Notes under the pieces: generated by a model
Database searches by the model: none
Told to the model about the DNA's origin: nothing
What the model saw: the letters and a program-made list of their open reading frames with translations, nothing else
Part shown: one piece after another, positions 59,501 to 64,000 of the stretch
How positions within the stretch are numbered: the stretch's first letter is position 1
Layout of the letters: each line of letters opens with the position of its first letter
Made by a program: the position numbers and the translations under genes
Source of the DNA: Paramacrobiotus metropolitanus
Lineage: Eukaryota; Tardigrada; Eutardigrada; Parachela; Macrobiotidae
Reading direction: 5' to 3'
NCBI RefSeq assembly: GCF_019649055.1
Contig: NW_026570225.1
Coordinates: forward strand, 2,542,001 to 2,606,000
Length of the DNA stretch: 64,000 bases

Positions 59501-60653
59501 TGTTCTTAAATATCTGGTGAATATATCTTCAATTTCTGGTGAATATATATATATGTTGTACAGATATACGTAATAACGTATCTATATAATCATAATTATA
59601 CGTTCAGCAATTTCTTTATTGTATGGCTAACTACAGGTTTATAGTTCGAAAAGAAAAAACGAGATCGAAAAATTGATCAATAGAGGTACTCGTATACATA
59701 AATGAGTCTTTTCGAATTATACGATTTGAATTGTTTTCATAGAGAGACGATTGGTAATATTGTACAATATTACCACTAATATGCCTTACTTCTTACAGTT
59801 ATTCGTTCGTTACATGTAACGCATAATTAACCGCAGTACTTATGGTCTTACGGAGATCGTCGAGATCAGGGATCAAGCTGGTTCCCACGAAAACGTCATG
59901 GAAATGAACCAGGATCATAAAAACACTCAGACAAGATACTCTGCGAAATATCTGCATAGTACTGGTGTTACATAGAAGTAGATAAAGTATAAATAATATT
60001 AATTTTGAGTATGAAGCAAGTATTTTCAGTTCTTAATGACTCAGTGTTTCTACCACGAAAACACTATTAAGTATTACGAACTGTACTGGCGAACTGTACT
60101 GGCAAATACAGCTGCTGCTATGCCGTGGTCAGTGTGGTAGAAAATGGAAAACTGACATATTACATTTGATGCAATATGGCACTACTGTAGCTTATCGGTT
60201 GGCTCGATCATTCAGAATCAGAGGATCCCAAACATAAATTATTACCGCGTGCGTTTGTCTAAACATACGCGCGCTAACAAAACACTACCAAAAAAACTTA
60301 CTCGTTAATTAAACTACTCATCTGCAATTTTAAAAAGAACAAGAGAGTGCTAATATGAGTTAGTTTTTTTCGGTGGTAATCGCTTTGTGAAAACACGCAA
60401 ATTAGATTACGAAAATGTGCATGCAGTTAGAAAGGCTGGCCAGTTAGAAAAGCTTTTGGCTTCTGGACTTTGATTTTGCCAAATTCTTAATCGAATGGGC
60501 GATCTGCTTTGGGTCGACCTAATCGTGCAATTATGTTTATTTACAGTAATAGTAATTTATCTATGCGCATGCGGTTGATCGAAATGATGTTTATATGTAA
60601 ATATAAAATTGTCGTTTTCTGTTGCACATATACAGACCAGCTGCCGCAGAATT
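55981..60653. repeat. 2.3-kb tandem duplication, two copies
   Basis: Copy 1 (55981-58285) and copy 2 (58286-60649, plus a terminal AATT) are nearly identical along their length and abut directly. The junction is marked by a shared AATT. Differences are mostly one-base changes in homopolymer runs. In addition there is an about 60-bp local tandem duplication in copy 2 (58615-58730, repeating CGAAATCATCAGGGTATCC) and a few small indels in the GGH exon. Each copy holds GGH exons 1-2 with the upstream 1.7 kb, but not exons 3-7. A 22-bp perfect palindrome (GGTAATATTGTACAATATTA core) occurs in both at 57393-57414 and 59753-59774. Confidence 0.9.
58476..58940 (-). pseudogene. Duplicated, broken GGH 5' end
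   Basis: This is copy 2 of GGH exons 1 and 2. Exon 1 (about 58943-58770) keeps WVGILSQDIN and FIAASYV. It has a three-base in-frame loss near 58895 and a one-base gain near 58818, where CCATTTCAC in copy 1 reads CCAGGATCAC. The gain shifts the frame inside the conserved YVKWIES stretch. Exons 3-7 are not duplicated, so this copy cannot make the enzyme by itself. Splicing from it into the intact downstream gene is possible but would carry the frameshift. Confidence 0.75.
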
Positions 60654-61588
60654 CTTGCTGTGCTAAATTGCTAATTCTAATGGCAGTGCGCAACATATTC
60701 GCATTTTCTTTCATGAAAATCAAAATTTTCACTTGTTACAAATCAGCCTTTGAGTTAAGCTTAAGCCTAATGCGTCACGAAATATTGCTTTTCTTCTGCC
60801 TGCACCAACAGGAAGAGGTTACAGCTAAAGGCTAGCTAGATAAAGGTCACAGGTCGTTACTCCGTCACATGCACAGAAGCACCAAAAGTGTTAGTACTGC
60901 TTTCTGTTGCCAATATTAGAAAGGTATTTACGTCGCTTTCGGGACGTACTATATGGCGTGAGGGACACGTTCATTAGTGCAAAAATGATGTGGTTCAGTC
61001 ATCTGGTTCTGTCTGATCATACCTACATTAGGCTACATACAAAGTAGTACATACAATTACATACTACATACAATTATACTACTTAGTAGTATAATTATGG
61101 CTATATCTATATGCAGGTATTGCGCATCCTACGCTATTTTGTCTTATGATCGGTAATCAAACCATCGAACTCAACAGCAAATGTTTTTCAAATATAACGT
61201 TTGCAAACAGCAGGAACGCATTAAGAGGAACCTTAAGAAACTTACGAATGACAGATTAGATGCTTGGACATTCCAAATAAAGACGCGCGGTGCAAACTCA
61301 GAACAAGACATCACAAGACGAAACTGCTGCATAGCAGCAAGCTGTATATTTAAGCAACTGCCACCCACCCTGCCAGAATGACTGTAAAAACATGTACATG
61401 TTGAATTACTGTACTCAACTGTAAGCAGAATGTGACCAATTGCATGCTGCGACTTGGTTTAAAAATTCAAACATGAAAGCAAATGAAATGAGGCAAAATT
61501 TGCGCCATCAAAACAATTAAATACCACGTGACAACCGGAGAATGCTTGGAACACAAAAAATTAAATTATTACAAACGGGAATGGACGT
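60654..61588. other. Intergenic, no gene recognised
   Basis: This holds CATAC-rich direct repeats (61019-61070) and a palindrome at 61072-61096. A 66-codon plus-strand frame at 61181-61381 is basic (KQQERIKRNLKKLTNDRLDA) but has no splice context or recognised family. Confidence 0.4.
61072..61096. repeat. Perfect palindrome, 11-bp arms
   Basis: AATTATACTAC and its exact reverse complement GTAGTATAATT are separated by TTA. It sits next to CATAC repeats and could extrude as a small cruciform. Confidence 0.75.
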
Positions 61589-64000
61589 TTACGCCTGCGA
61601 TTCTTTTTGAGCTGAGCGGTTATCGCGATGATCTGGGTCATCAACCTGGACGGATATCGTGGGTATGGGAGCGGCATTAGTCTGGTCGGGGGCGTTCATC
61701 ACCTGCTGACCCTCATCGGGCTGAGATTTCTTATTGAACAGCTTGGCTACTCCAAAACCATTCTTCACGCGGGCCCACAGTCCCTGTAGACAATCGAAGG
61801 ATACGCGATCGGCAAAAACAATCACAACAAATCCCATCCCGATCATCACCGTGCCGGCTGTTTCCACGGGGGCGAACTGCTTATGAGCCAAAGAGGCATC
61901 GAAAACTGCAATACATTCACAGTGTTGGTCTTTCTCAACACAAAAAGAACGTTCACGCAAATTTATAAATTGCAAGCATGATTTGCGTAATATATTTACT
62001 GCTCAACCAGAATAAATCATTTAGTCAGTCAACGTACGTATATCTTAGATCGACATTTTGTATACAGATACAGATAATTGTGTTTGTAGACGCTGCTTAT
62101 GTAAGGAAAGTGCAAAGGTTACGACATCGGCTACATCGGACCGTAGTTGGATTCTTTTACGCATGACCTTTGAGTAAACGCTTCACTTACAATGTGCAAG
62201 CGGAACAGCCAATAAAAATCCCAACGATGTATAAACTGGATTAGTCCATGCGACACCCAGGTTTATCAGGTAATTAAACGCTGAAAGACAGGAAATTCAT
62301 AAAGCGACCGAAGAGATTTTTTTGTTGAAAATAATACCTGATCAAATTATACAGAGAATTTTATAATTTACTGAAAGATATTAGATGCTGAATTACCCAT
62401 GGACGCTGCGGAGTTCTTGCAAACGATGTCCCAAGGAATGCTCTCCCATTCCCACCGCTCGGCCTTTGTCAAGTAAAGAATGAGCACAATGGGCCACATG
62501 GTGAACAGAGTGAAACAGGCCAAAGTAGAGACGGAAAAGGTGATCTGGCCCAAATCTGTCGTGCCTCCGATTCGTTTCTTGTACAACACCTGCACCACGT
62601 ATTCGTAATTACAGTACTGCGGCAAGTTACGAATTATCAGCGTTTGAACTCTGAAGCCACAAAGCGGCTTAATAATATATTTTGTATACTCGTTTATTGT
62701 TCATGAACCTATGTTTAGCTACTGCATAATATTCATCAGTAGTACAAAGAATAGTTTTGAACACATAAATTGTGTGATCACAAAGAAGGCCGCGTGGTAC
62801 GTGTTTCAGCTTGAAATTAAATTATGAATAATAATATGTACGCACCTGATATACGGCAGTTATCATTGCGCCAAGAATCATCATCACAGCACTCTCCCAA
62901 TCTGGATTGGTGAAACCTTCGTGGTAAGCCAAGAGTACCACTCCTATCAATGAGCACAATACTCCCAGGATCTAAAACAGGATCTTAACCATTAAATTTT
63001 ACTATCGGGGCTACCATTTTGCGATAATTAAAATTAATTAGATAATTAGATAATCATCACATTATTTACATACACTGATCTACCGCCCCCATTAAAAAAG
63101 TTATCGGTCATTATTTTCTAAGAACCCATTATCAGTTTCAACTCAAGTATTTGTACTACAAATGAATATTCTTTCATGCAGCTAATAATTTGCGTAGAGT
63201 TTTAGTAAACGGCAGGAAAATCAACCTCCCTGCATATACAATTGAACCGTATACTGCAACTGCAAGCTCGTTCCCGGCGCAGCCAGCAATGCCAAGCATG
63301 TGATGTCCTCATGCAGCATGTGCTATCAACAAAAGAACTGGCCAACACAAGCTCATTAGTTGGTTTCTCGAAAGAATAATTAACTCCAATAGTGATCAGA
63401 ACTTTTAGTATCAATGGGTGGGTACTGGTTTTTCGCATAATCAACAGCGAGGTTAAAGCAAGCATATTAATGATTTCTAGGTGGTAGACAGTAGCTAACG
63501 ATAAGTAATCAGGTTCCGGCTGGAATAATCATAAACCATAGGCAGAACTGTCTGTGGACGCTTCTAACAGCCTGTATAAACAAAACGCGCTTAATGAATT
63601 CGCTTTTCGATTAATATGCTATTGCTGTGCTAAAAGTAAAATATAAAACATGAACATAATATGGTTGCGCTTGTAAGCATTGCAGTTTTCGAAGAAAACC
63701 TTCGTTTAAAGGTCATCTACCAGCCCGGTGCAAACATGTAAGAAAAAACTTACAAATATTACAGCAGGTAACGCGTAAAACATTCGTAGGTAATACTTAT
63801 ACGATTTTTACTTTATACTGTACGCACTTTGACCGGCATAATATCGACACCCAGGATAATAACTGATAAAATGTAAACCCAAGCCACGTTGGAAGCGTTG
63901 AGAGCAGTCCCATTTCCGGCCCAGACAAAATGGTAAGGAGCAAATGTGAGATACTGTACAGCGATGCTGATGGTGGATAACAATGCAATATCGATGAAAA
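61589..64000 (-). CDS. SLC35F3/F4-like transporter, C-terminal part (runs off the window)
   Basis: A multi-pass membrane transporter of the EamA/DMT superfamily. The closest recognisable group is SLC35F3/F4, where SLC35F3 is linked to thiamine transport. Exons read here: 64000-63828 (partial), 62971-62846, 62589-62397, 62280-62191 and 61905-61589, joining in frame. Helices are clear: NVAWVYILSVIILGVDIMPV, ILGVLCSLIGVVLLAYHEGF, LACFTLFTMWPIVLILYLT, LGVAWTNPVYTSLGFLLAVP and TVMIGMGFVVIVFADRV. The MITAVYQ/VLYKKRIGG join fits the family. A further exon encoding a TDV-like helix (DITCLALLAAPGTS) probably lies at about 63230-63340, but its donor phase is unresolved. The cytosolic tail is polar (about 60 residues) and ends QKESQA. 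Confidence 0.75.

Noticed and set aside
1-64000. tRNA or rRNA genes
   Set aside because: I looked for B-box-like GGTTCGA and GTTCAAA phrases on both strands. Those found lie inside exons or lack a matching acceptor stem.

Overview
The window is nuclear DNA of a small-genome invertebrate animal. Genes are split by short GT-AG introns and lie close together on both strands. All recognisable proteins are metazoan in type: a receptor guanylyl cyclase, NME7, ALDH8A1, RAD21, a DIDO1/PHF3-type protein, GGH and an SLC35F transporter. There are no operons, ribosome binding sites or CRISPR arrays. A tardigrade or a related ecdysozoan is my best guess from gene style, but the sequence does not prove it.

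Layout, left to right. 1-3.3 kb is repeat and mobile-element debris with a broken gag-like fragment. 4.05-9.17 kb (minus) is a receptor guanylyl cyclase whose cyclase domain has lost key catalytic residues. 9.60-12.01 kb (minus) is mitochondrial GatB. 13.2-14.94 kb (plus) is NME7 with both active-site histidines replaced. 15.65-18.19 kb (plus) is an ALDH8A1-type dehydrogenase. 18.95-19.86 kb (minus), 31.53-32.57 kb (minus) and 33.98-34.98 kb (plus) are three secreted proteins with a DUF2807/GIN-like fold, better known from bacteria. The middle one carries a C-terminal helical module resembling the Vps4-binding end of VTA1/LIP5. 20.60-23.21 kb (minus) is cohesin RAD21. 25.76-30.27 kb (plus) is a BFR1-like coiled-coil protein. 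35.20-36.40 kb (minus) is an LRAT/PLAAT-type lipid enzyme. 37.63-44.69 kb (minus) is a DIDO1/PHF3-type elongation regulator (PHD, TFIIS-M, SPOC, RS tail). 44.7-48.5 kb is a gene-poor interval. 48.49-49.98 kb (minus) is a typical 2-Cys peroxiredoxin. 50-53.4 kb is AT-rich and gene-poor with a clear hairpin MITE. 53.71-54.29 kb (plus) is an unrecognised ORF. 54.54-56.59 kb (minus) is gamma-glutamyl hydrolase. Its first exons sit in a 2.3-kb tandem duplication (55.98-60.65 kb) that created a broken second 5' end. 61.59 kb to the right edge (minus) is the C-terminal part of an SLC35F3/F4-like transporter.

The genes do not form one pathway. Most are housekeeping: mitochondrial translation, kynurenine and folate catabolism, cohesin, transcription elongation and redox. 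The most unusual content is the three-member DUF2807 family with its VTA1-like fusion, and two signalling or ciliary enzymes that look catalytically dead. Exon boundaries were read by eye from splice motifs and family alignment. I could run no search, so family calls rest on recognition of conserved motifs.
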